A stretch of DNA of 64,000 bases from Actinomadura sp. NAK00032. Lineage in GTDB: Bacteria > Actinomycetota > Actinomycetes > Streptosporangiales > Streptosporangiaceae. The position numbers and the translations under genes are program-made. The notes under the pieces were generated by a model, which did no database searches, was not told the DNA's origin, and saw only the letters and a program-made list of their open reading frames with translations. The DNA is taken from NCBI RefSeq assembly GCF_013364275.1, contig NZ_CP054932.1:682001-746000 (forward strand), given 5' to 3'. This document shows positions 57,154 to 64,000 of this stretch, in pieces; within the stretch, counting starts at the first letter, position 1; every line of letters begins with the position of its first letter.

Positions 57154-57861
57154 ATGAAACTCGCTCCCCACCTGCACCGTCTCGGTAACGACATTGTGGC
57201 GTGCTACCTCGTCGACGCACCCGAGGGCATCACGCTCATCGACGCGGGGCTGCCCGGCCACTGGCGGGACCTGCAGAGCGAACTCCGCCTTCTCGGCAAG
57301 AGCGTCGACGACATTCGCGGGCTCGTGCTGACCCACGGCGACTCCGACCATATCGGCTTCGCCGAGCGCCTGCGCGGCGAGCACGGCGTGCCGGTGTTCG
57401 TGCACGCCGCCGACGCGGTCCGCGCGCGGACGGGAGAGAAGCCCAAGGTCGCGTTCGGCCCGATGCGTCTCGGCCCGACGCTCGGCTTCTTCGGCTATTC
57501 CATCCGCAAGAACGGCCTGCGCCCTCGCTATGTCGGTGAGGTCACCGAGATCGCCGACGGTGATGTTCTGGACCTGCCGGGCAGCCCGGTCATCGTGGGC
57601 ATGCCGGGGCACTCTCCGGGAAGCGTGGCCGTGCACGTCCCGCTCGCCGACGCCGTCTTCGTGGGTGACGCGCTGACCACGCGGCATGTTCTGACCGGAC
57701 GCAGCGGACCGCAGCCCGCGCCCTTCACCGACGACCCGGCCGAAGCGCTCGCCTCACTCGACCGGATCGCGGGCCTTTCGGCGTCCTGGGTGCTCCCGGG
57801 CCATGGCGCCCCCTGGCGCACTTCGCCCGATCAGGTCGGTGACGCGGTGAGGAAGGGCTGA
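57154..57861 (+). CDS. MBL-fold metallo-hydrolase
   Basis: A 235-residue metallo-beta-lactamase-fold protein. LTHGDSDHIGFAERL supplies the HxxxDH metal motif (first residue His, then Asp and His), MPGHSPGSVAVHV the third His, FVGDAL the Asp and VLPGHGAPW the last His. The family covers glyoxalase II, lactonases and other hydrolases; the substrate is not evident. ATG 57154 has GGAGAAG at 57143-57149. Under likely TetR control. Confidence 0.92.
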   Translation: MKLAPHLHRLGNDIVACYLVDAPEGITLIDAGLPGHWRDLQSELRLLGKSVDDIRGLVLTHGDSDHIGFAERLRGEHGVPVFVHAADAVRARTGEKPKVAFGPMRLGPTLGFFGYSIRKNGLRPRYVGEVTEIADGDVLDLPGSPVIVGMPGHSPGSVAVHVPLADAVFVGDALTTRHVLTGRSGPQPAPFTDDPAEALASLDRIAGLSASWVLPGHGAPWRTSPDQVGDAVRKG

Positions 57862-57960
57862 GGCGGTGCCGTCCAAGGCGAGGGCGGCGGGCGCGCATCG
57901 CTGGTCTTCTTGATCGGCGATCTATCCAGTGAACACTGGCATCTTTTTGAATTAGACCGG

Positions 57961-59037
57961 ATGATGTCGGGCATGAGGTCATTTCGTGTCCGGCTGGCCG
58001 CCCTGGCCGTTGGGGTCGTCGCGTTGGCTCCTGTGAGCGTTGTCCATGCCGATGCCCTGCCCGCTGAGCTGAAGGACGTCCCGCTGCCGTTCCTGTGGCC
58101 CAGGGCAGGCGTGTACAGCGTCGCCGCCGTCTCTGACGACGAGGCATGGGTCGCCGGCCGCCAGGGGCAGGTCGGGGACAGTGTCGGCAACCCTGTGGTG
58201 CGTCGCTGGGTGGGCTCGCAATGGAAGGAGTATCCGCTCAACGGCTGGTCCGGCAATGGCGGCATTTCAGAGGTTGTCGCGTACGGCGGGGAGGTTTGGG
58301 TCTGGGGCGTCCAGGGCGGGGAAGAGGTCTACCTGGCGCGGTTCGACGGCGCTGCGTTCCAACCCATTGCTCTACCGGCGAAGGCGACCTACGCATACGA
58401 CACCCGTCTGTGGGCCGGCCCGGCCGGAGTGTGGCTTCAGATCGACGTGCGCGGCCCGAGCGACGACCGTTTCCTGCGCGCGCTGTACCGCCGCGTCGGC
58501 AACGTCTGGCAGGCCGACCCCGTTGCCAGTTCATTGCCGGAGGGAATGGCAGATTTCCAAGCGCGCAGCGCCACCGAGGCATGGGCCGGTGGCTGCCGCT
58601 ACGACGCCGCCGTCCAACGTCAGGAATCGGTGGCTCTGCGCTGGAACGGCACTGCCTGGACAACGCTGCCCCCGCTCCCCACAGAGCAGTGCGTAACCAG
58701 CGTTGCGCCCACCGCCGACGGGACGGTCTGGGCGCTCACCTGGAACTCCCTCTACCGCTGGAACGGCCAGACGTGGACTGCTGCGGCCCCTGCCAGCGCC
58801 TTTGACGGCTATGGCAAGAAGGTGCGGCTGGACGGAGATGGCAATCCGCTCGTCGTCCTCAGTCGCGCGTTCCTGTACGGCCCTGCGCCGCTACTGCGTT
58901 ACGCGGACGGTGCCTGGCAGACGTTCACCACTCCGATCGAAGCCTGGGCGCATGACGTCTCCGTCGCACCGAGCGGACGGATCTGGGTGACGGGGAACAC
59001 GCGAATCAATTCGCCCCTGGTGCTCACGTCTCCCTGA
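57961..59037 (+). CDS. secreted beta-propeller protein
   Basis: A 358-residue exported protein. Three in-frame ATG codons (57961, 57964, 57973) precede the signal peptide (RVRLAALAVGVVALAPVSVVHA); the exact one is unclear. The mature part consists of repeated units with Trp-centred strands such as SDDEAWVAGRQG, VWVWGVQGGEEVYLARF, TEAWAGGCRYD, GTVWALTWNSLYRWNGQTW and GRIWVTGNT, the look of a seven-bladed propeller. A binding role outside the cell is likely; nothing specific can be said. Confidence 0.8.
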   Translation: MMSGMRSFRVRLAALAVGVVALAPVSVVHADALPAELKDVPLPFLWPRAGVYSVAAVSDDEAWVAGRQGQVGDSVGNPVVRRWVGSQWKEYPLNGWSGNGGISEVVAYGGEVWVWGVQGGEEVYLARFDGAAFQPIALPAKATYAYDTRLWAGPAGVWLQIDVRGPSDDRFLRALYRRVGNVWQADPVASSLPEGMADFQARSATEAWAGGCRYDAAVQRQESVALRWNGTAWTTLPPLPTEQCVTSVAPTADGTVWALTWNSLYRWNGQTWTAAAPASAFDGYGKKVRLDGDGNPLVVLSRAFLYGPAPLLRYADGAWQTFTTPIEAWAHDVSVAPSGRIWVTGNTRINSPLVLTSP

Positions 59038-59178
59038 CAAGCGGCTTCGGCAGTAGAGGAAAGGACGATCTTGCTCGGGTAGGGTGAGTTCATGCGTTGA
59101 CGCCTGCCCGATGTCCGGGCACCTCCGTTGTCTCCTTCGTTCATCGCCTCTGGCTCTCAAATGACGAAGGAGATTTCC

Positions 59179-60096
59179 GTGACCAGGTCGATTGACGTTC
59201 CGGACGCGTTCGCGGCGTCCTATGGCGCGCACGGCGCCGAGGAGCGCGCGTGGGTCGGCGAGCTGCCGCGTCTGGGCGGCGAGTTCCTGGAGCGCTGGGA
59301 ACTGCGGCTCGATGGCCCGGCCGCATATGGCATGGCCTCATTGGTATTGCCGGTGGTCGGGTCCGATGGGACTCCGGCTGTGCTCAAACTCCAGCAGCTT
59401 CGGGAAGAGACCGCCGGTACTGCCGCCGGGCTTCGCGCATGGGACGGCGATGGGGCCGTGCGCCTGCTCGCCCATGACGACGGCAGCGCCACGCAGTTGC
59501 TGGAGCGGCTGGACGCAGCTCGTCCCCTCTCCAAGGTGGCCGACGATGCTGCGGCGGTGCAGATCCTCGCCGAGCTGATGGCGCGGCTGACCTCGGTGCC
59601 CGCTCCAAAGGGGCTGCGGCAGCTGTCCGACATCGCTTCGGCGATGCTCGACCAAGTGCCGCGTGCGGTGCCGCTACTGCGCGACCCTGACGACCGGCGG
59701 CTGGTGCGCACATGTGCGGGCGCCGTCGCCGAACTGGTCGGTGAGGCCGGCGACCGGCTGCTGCACTGGGACCTCCACTACGACAACGTCCTCGCCGGAG
59801 AGCGGGAGCCGTGGCTGGCGATCGACCCGGAACCGCTCGCGGGCGACCCGGGGTTCGAGCTGCTGCCCGCCCTGGACAACAGGTGGGACGAGGTGGAGGC
59901 CGCCGGCGACGTGGCCCGGGCGGTCCTCCGGCGCTTCGACCTGCTGACCGAGGTCCTCGATCTCGACCGCCGTCGAGCGACGGGCTGGACGCTCGGACGC
60001 GTCCTACAGAACGCCCTCTGGGACATCGAGGACGGCAAGACAGCCCTGGAACCCGCCCAGATCGCCATCGCCACAACCCTGCTGAAGCATCGGTAA
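59179..60096 (+). CDS. aminoglycoside-phosphotransferase-fold kinase (APH(6)-like)
   Basis: A 305-residue kinase. LHWDLHYDNVL holds catalytic D198 and metal-binding N203, and LAIDPEPLAGDPGFELLPAL is the DFG-like segment; the N-terminal part (GTPAVLKLQQLREETAGTAAGLRAW) carries the ATP Lys. The order and length resemble streptomycin/hydroxyurea phosphotransferases (APH(6)). GTG 59179 is chosen because of AAGGAG 8 bases upstream (59166-59171). Whether it confers antibiotic resistance cannot be told from sequence alone. Confidence 0.88.
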   Translation: MTRSIDVPDAFAASYGAHGAEERAWVGELPRLGGEFLERWELRLDGPAAYGMASLVLPVVGSDGTPAVLKLQQLREETAGTAAGLRAWDGDGAVRLLAHDDGSATQLLERLDAARPLSKVADDAAAVQILAELMARLTSVPAPKGLRQLSDIASAMLDQVPRAVPLLRDPDDRRLVRTCAGAVAELVGEAGDRLLHWDLHYDNVLAGEREPWLAIDPEPLAGDPGFELLPALDNRWDEVEAAGDVARAVLRRFDLLTEVLDLDRRRATGWTLGRVLQNALWDIEDGKTALEPAQIAIATTLLKHR

Positions 60097-60185
60097 GGGA
60101 GTCGAACGATACGGTCGGTGGCGTTGTTCAGGCAGGGTCGGCCGCTATCTCGCCATCCCGCAGACGGTCAGGACCGGCGCGTGGG

Positions 60186-61418
60186 TCAGGCCTGGGTGGT
60201 GGTTATGGGCTTGTTGAGGGCGCTGCCTTTGGCCCACTCGGGGAAGGAGAGTTGCCAGTAGCCCCAGCCGTTCGGCCACTGGAGGCTGCGCTTGGTGCCG
60301 GTGATCTTGACGATGTCGCCGCGGTAGGACCAGTGGAAGAACCACTGGGCGTCGGCGGCGGGGGAGCGGACGCAGCCGTGGCTGCAGTTGCGCTTGCCGA
60401 GGCAGGTCGGGTCGTCCATGTTCTGGTGGATGTACTCGCCGCTGTTGGAGATGCGCGTCGCCCACGGGACCTTCTCGTCGTACCAGCCGGGGTCGCCCTT
60501 CTTCTTGCCCGGCGGGCGCATGCGCTCCAGGCGGACGTGGTCCATGGTGAGGTGGATGCCGCTGGTGGTGAGCAGGTGGTCGACGCCGTCGCGCTGGACG
60601 TCGCCGCCGGCGCCGAGGCTGACGCCCCAGGTGCGGACGGTGCGGCCGTTCTTCTTCACGTTGAGCCGGTGCGTCTTGGCGTTGATGCTGATGACGTGGG
60701 AGTCGCCGACCTTGAAGGTGCGGGTGACGTCCTTGTCGCCGAACACGTCGGCGCCGATCTTCAGGCCGGCGTAGTGGACCTTGACGGTGACGCGCTGGTG
60801 GGGCTTCCACGGGTGCTTCGGGCGGAACACCATCGAGGGGAGGCCGTTGAAGGACTCGCCGGCGCTGAGCCAGCGCCAGGCGCCCTCGGTGGGGGTGGTC
60901 GAGGAGATCTCGGTGGCGCGCTCGATGGCGGGCTTGGCCTTCTCCGGGACGGCCTTGTTGAACTGGACGAAGACCGGCATGCCGGTGCCGACGGTCTCGT
61001 TCTCGCTGGGCACGACGTTGTTGACGCGGGTGGCGGCGGTGGCGCGGCTGGCGCGGAAGGCACTGGTCGCGGTGGTGGACTTGCCCTTGGTGGACGTCGC
61101 CGTCGCCGACACCTGGTAGCGGCCGCCGGGCTGGAGCGTCCAGGTGGAGTGCCAGGTCGTCTTGTCGGGGGAGAGCTTGCCGGGGACGTCGGCGCCCTTC
61201 AGCTTGACCGAGACCGTGCCGAGCGTGCCGCCGGCGGCCTTCACCGTGACGCCCTGGTCGGGGCGGGCCTTGCCGCTGCCGTTCGCCGGGCTGATCGTCA
61301 CCTGCGGCGAACCGTCGTCGCCGCCCTTCGCGGTCGCGGCGCCGGTCTGCCCGTCTCCACCGCCGCACGCGGTCGCCAGTCCCAGGACCAGCGCCAACAC
61401 CAAGGCCTTACCTCGCAC
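60186..61418 (-). CDS. L,D-transpeptidase lipoprotein
   Basis: A 410-residue peptidoglycan cross-linking enzyme. Signal peptide with lipobox LATAC, two Ig-like domains (VTISPANGSGKARPDQGVTVKAAGG, and the one beginning VVPSENETVGTGMPVFVQFNKAVPEK), then the catalytic YkuD domain with NCSHGCVRS (C349) and YIHQNMDD. It makes 3-3 cross-links outside the membrane. GTG 61418 with AAGGAG. Convergent with the APH-like kinase gene and divergent from the exopolysaccharide genes. Confidence 0.94.
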   Translation of the reverse strand: MRGKALVLALVLGLATACGGGDGQTGAATAKGGDDGSPQVTISPANGSGKARPDQGVTVKAAGGTLGTVSVKLKGADVPGKLSPDKTTWHSTWTLQPGGRYQVSATATSTKGKSTTATSAFRASRATAATRVNNVVPSENETVGTGMPVFVQFNKAVPEKAKPAIERATEISSTTPTEGAWRWLSAGESFNGLPSMVFRPKHPWKPHQRVTVKVHYAGLKIGADVFGDKDVTRTFKVGDSHVISINAKTHRLNVKKNGRTVRTWGVSLGAGGDVQRDGVDHLLTTSGIHLTMDHVRLERMRPPGKKKGDPGWYDEKVPWATRISNSGEYIHQNMDDPTCLGKRNCSHGCVRSPAADAQWFFHWSYRGDIVKITGTKRSLQWPNGWGYWQLSFPEWAKGSALNKPITTTQA

Positions 61419-61767
61419 CGTGCTCCTTCATCCAGCCCGCCCGCGCGCCGCGGGACGGCAACAAGATCGCTTACGGAACGGCCCTTATTCCCGCCTCGTC
61501 CGGAGGGCGCGGCGGCCAGGTGGCGGCGTCCGATCACTTAGGACGTCCATGGTCCCCCGAAGGTTCGCGTTCGGGGGACCATTCGGCGGATCTTTCGTGT
61601 TCGCTGACGCTCGGGACGCTCGGTCGATCTTCTCCTCAAGACTGTGGTGCGGCCGGTTAAAGGCGGCGATCCGCGCCCTGACCAGCTGCGATGCTGAGCG
61701 TGGCCGCACGTGACGGCCCCCGCAGAGTCACCTCCCGGTGAGTTCTTGTCTGGTGAAGGGACGTGCG
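61419..61767. other. divergent intergenic region with strong hairpin
   Basis: 349 bases between the divergent L,D-transpeptidase and sugar transferase genes. A perfect 13-bp stem (61549-61561 with 61570-61582, arms beginning ATGGTCCCCC) surrounds an 8-base loop. No gene or known riboswitch was recognised. A hairpin this strong between divergent genes may belong to a leader or to a small RNA. Confidence 0.6.
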
Positions 61768-63171
61768 ATGAGAGCCCAGGGGCTGAGTCCGTCCATCGAC
61801 TCGGGCGCCGGCCCCGCGGATCTCGCGCCGGCGGACCTCGCCGCCTTCGTCCCGTCGGGGCGCGGCGGCCGGACGCTGTCCGGAATGGGGCCCGCGTGCG
61901 TCGCCGTGGTGGACGGATGGGCGATGGCGGTCGGCGTCTCCATGACCCGGGGCGGCGTCGTGGCGGCGCTCGCCGCGCTGGCCGTCGTCGGGGCGAACGC
62001 CTCCGGCGGGCTGTACCGGACGCGCCGCAGCCCGTCGCTGCTGGCCGACGGCCCGCCGCTGCTCGCCCGGATCCTCGCCGTCGGCGCCGTCGTGGCGGTG
62101 CTGCTGCCGCATCCGGCGGCGGCGCTGCTGTGGGCGGTGGCGGTGGCGGCGACGATGTCGCTCGGGTTCCGCGCGTTCGTGAACGCCGCCGTCCGGACGT
62201 ACCGGTGCCGCAGGGCGCGGCCGCGGCCGGCGCTCGTCGTCGGGACGGGCGCGACGGCCGCGCACCTGGTCGACATCCTGCGGGAGCGCGGCGAGCTGGG
62301 GCTGGCGGCGGTCGGGCAGGTCGCGGCGGGACGGCCCGCGGCGGCGCCGGTGCTCGGGGAGACCGCCGACCTGCCGGCGCTCGTCCAGGAGCACGGGGTC
62401 GGGACGCTGGTCGTCGTCGCCGAGGACGTCCACCCCGACCATCTCGGCGCGGTGCTGCGCGTCTCGTTCGGGCTGCCGTGCGAGACCCTGCTCGTCCGGC
62501 CGTCGTCGGACGTGGTGCCGGTGGCGGCGGGGCGGTGCGAGTACCTCGCCGGGCTGCCGTGCGCGCGGGTCGACTGGCGGCTGCGCGACCCGGCGGCGCG
62601 GCGCGCGAAGCGGGCGCTGGACGCCGTGCTGGGGTCGCTGCTGCTGGTCGTCGCGGCGCCGGTGCTCGCGGTGTGCGCGGTCGCGGTGCGGGTCGAGGGC
62701 GGTCCCGGGGTGCTGTTCCGGCAGCGCCGGATCGGGCTCGGCGGCGAGGAGTTCGTGCTGCTGAAGTTCCGGACGCTGAAGCCGGTGGACGAGACGGAGT
62801 CCGACACCCGCTGGACGGTCAAGAACGACGCGCGGATGGGGCGGGTCGGCCGGTTCCTGCGCAACACGTCGCTGGACGAACTGCCGCAGCTGTGGAACGT
62901 GGTGCGCGGCGACATGAGCCTCGTCGGGCCGCGCCCGGAGCGCCCCCATTTCGTGGAGCAGTTCTCCCGCACCTGCCCCGGCTACATGCTGCGGCACCGC
63001 GTCCCGGTGGGGATGACGGGCTGGGCGCAGGTGCACGGGTTCCGCGGCGACACCTCCATCGAGCTGCGGGCGCGGCTGGACAACCACTACATCGACCACT
63101 GGTCGTTCGCCGGCGACCTGAAGATCCTGCTGCTGACCGCCCACGCGATGCTCTGCCGGGACTCCGGATGA
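61768..63171 (+). CDS. undecaprenyl-phosphate sugar-phosphotransferase-like protein (WcaJ type)
   Basis: A 467-residue initiating enzyme of exopolysaccharide synthesis. The N-terminus has several hydrophobic segments and a Rossmann-like part (ALVVGTGATAAHLVDILRERG). The C-terminal bacterial sugar-transferase domain starts RAKRALDAVLGSLLLVVAAPVLAVCAVAVRVEGGPGVLFRQRRIGLGGEEFVLLKFRTL and has DELPQLWNVVRGDMSLVGPRPE and GMTGWAQVHG. ATG 61768 has GAAGGGA at 61755-61761. It moves the first sugar phosphate to the lipid carrier. ATGA overlap joins it to the next gene. Confidence 0.93.
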   Translation: MRAQGLSPSIDSGAGPADLAPADLAAFVPSGRGGRTLSGMGPACVAVVDGWAMAVGVSMTRGGVVAALAALAVVGANASGGLYRTRRSPSLLADGPPLLARILAVGAVVAVLLPHPAAALLWAVAVAATMSLGFRAFVNAAVRTYRCRRARPRPALVVGTGATAAHLVDILRERGELGLAAVGQVAAGRPAAAPVLGETADLPALVQEHGVGTLVVVAEDVHPDHLGAVLRVSFGLPCETLLVRPSSDVVPVAAGRCEYLAGLPCARVDWRLRDPAARRAKRALDAVLGSLLLVVAAPVLAVCAVAVRVEGGPGVLFRQRRIGLGGEEFVLLKFRTLKPVDETESDTRWTVKNDARMGRVGRFLRNTSLDELPQLWNVVRGDMSLVGPRPERPHFVEQFSRTCPGYMLRHRVPVGMTGWAQVHGFRGDTSIELRARLDNHYIDHWSFAGDLKILLLTAHAMLCRDSG

Positions 63172-64000
63172 CCGTCCTCGCCGCGCCGTTCCCGGCGACG
63201 TGGCCGCCGCGCCGGCCGAGCTGGCTGATCGCGGCGGCGGTGGCGTGCGTCGGGATCCCGCCGGGCGCGCGGGCGTTCGGGCCCGGCGTCCAGGTCACCG
63301 CCGGCGATGTGGCGAGCGGCGCGCTGGTGCTCGTCGCCGTGTTCCTGCTGGTCACGGGCCAGGTGGCGCTGCCGCGTGCGGCGTTGCCCGCGTTCGCGCC
63401 GCTGGTGGCGGCGCTCGGGATCAGCACCGTCCACTCGGCGGACATCGAGACCAGCGTGGTCGGCTTCGTCCGCGACCTCCAGGTGTTCGTGCTGGTGCCG
63501 CTGGCGGTGGTGCTGCTCGTCCGGGACCGCCGCGACCTCGTGATCGTCCTGTCCGCGCTGCTCGGGCTGGGGCTGGCGGAGGCCGGGTACGGGATCTGGC
63601 AGTCGGCCACCGGCAACGGCGCGTCGATGGACGGCCGCAACATCCGGGCCGTCGGCACGTTCGGCGCCCTCGACGTGATGGCGATGTCGATCGTCGCCGG
63701 GTTCGCGTTCCTCATCCTGACCGCGTTCGCGCTGACCGCGCCCGGCCGCGCCGCCGCGCGGGCGCGCGGCCTCGCCGTCCCGGCGGCGCTGGCGGGGCTC
63801 GGCGTGCTGGCCGCCGCGCTCGCGTTCGCGCTGAGCCGCGGCACGTGGCTCGCGCTCGGCGCCGCCGCCGTCCTCATCCTGGTGGTCTTCGACCGGTGGA
63901 CGGCGGTCAAGGTGCTGACCTGCTGCGGCGCCCTGATGGTCGTGCTCGCCCTGGCGGGCGGCGGCGGGCAGGCCGTCGTCGAGCGGTCCAAGTCGATGGC
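63168..64000 (+). CDS. O-antigen ligase-like membrane protein (partial, runs off the end)
   Basis: ATG 63168 overlaps the stop of the sugar transferase. About 277 residues are visible and the frame is still open. Multiple hydrophobic helices are present (LIAAAVACVGIPPGA, GALVLVAVFLLVTGQVAL, VFVLVPLAVVLLV, and further ones), with GYGIWQSATGNGASMDGRNIRAVGTFGALDVMAM and FALSRGTWLALGAAAVL, the pattern of the O-antigen ligase/polymerase superfamily. It should join or polymerise polysaccharide units at the membrane. The end of the protein is outside the window. Confidence 0.85.
   Translation, partial: MTVLAAPFPATWPPRRPSWLIAAAVACVGIPPGARAFGPGVQVTAGDVASGALVLVAVFLLVTGQVALPRAALPAFAPLVAALGISTVHSADIETSVVGFVRDLQVFVLVPLAVVLLVRDRRDLVIVLSALLGLGLAEAGYGIWQSATGNGASMDGRNIRAVGTFGALDVMAMSIVAGFAFLILTAFALTAPGRAAARARGLAVPAALAGLGVLAAALAFALSRGTWLALGAAAVLILVVFDRWTAVKVLTCCGALMVVLALAGGGGQAVVERSKSM

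Noticed and set aside
59179..63171. Antibiotic biosynthetic gene cluster
   Set aside because: A single APH-type kinase and polysaccharide genes; no polyketide, peptide or aminoglycoside biosynthetic enzymes are present.

Overview
The window is high-GC actinobacterial DNA with strong third-position GC bias and frequent GTG/TTG starts. A multi-chaplin surface protein, a TopA without zinc fingers, an MFS-dTMP kinase fusion and several DUF5703/DUF5666/CU044_5270-type proteins point to a sporulating actinomycete, most likely Actinomadura or a relative (inference; no 16S or marker tree was possible).

Layout. 0.1-2.3 kb: a CoA-transferase and a hydroxymethylglutaryl-CoA lyase-type gene, an acyl-CoA catabolic pair. 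2.3-16.7 kb: an accessory island ending inside tRNA-Leu(GAG). An 18-bp copy of the tRNA 3' end lies at 2649-2666 and its partner at 16638-16655. Between and next to them are three large serine recombinases in different states (a fragment, a frameshifted copy split by an IS630 element, and an intact one), an IS256 element, an AlbA/Schlafen-type ATPase behind a palindromic operator, a cysteine-rich unknown protein behind another palindrome, a DUF5753 regulator, and a frameshifted XRE/TPR regulator next to a SLOG-like protein.

16.8-32.7 kb: chromosomal genes: an M20 peptidase, a proline-rich secreted protein, a six-chaplin protein, DUF5703, topA, an MFS-tmk fusion, holB, a secreted subtilase, two single-pass proteins carrying the FtsX extracellular domain on either side of a sigma factor, a low-molecular-weight phosphatase and a fructosamine-kinase-like protein. 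32.9-44.8 kb: a 1504-residue single-chain xanthine dehydrogenase-like enzyme, a beta-propeller protein, PSP1, NhaA fused to a DsbA-like domain, a streptogrisin-like protein without catalytic His and Ser, a double-GNAT protein, and a sigma factor with its membrane partner.

44.9-53.3 kb: a convergent desaturase/ferredoxin-reductase operon with a double palindromic operator; a MacA/MacB-type export operon with a DUF5666 protein and a lipoprotein; a TAP-type lipoprotein hydrolase; tRNA-Thr(CGT). 53.4-64 kb: a SUKH protein, an MFS exporter divergent from an XRE regulator, a TetR regulator divergent from an MBL-fold hydrolase, a secreted propeller, a kinase of the aminoglycoside-phosphotransferase fold, a lipoprotein L,D-transpeptidase, and the start of an exopolysaccharide locus (sugar transferase plus O-antigen ligase-like protein) running off the end.

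Best candidates for unusual biology are the layered recombinase island at tRNA-Leu, the stand-alone FtsX-domain pair around a sigma factor, the six-chaplin protein with an internal LPQTG, and the degenerate streptogrisin.
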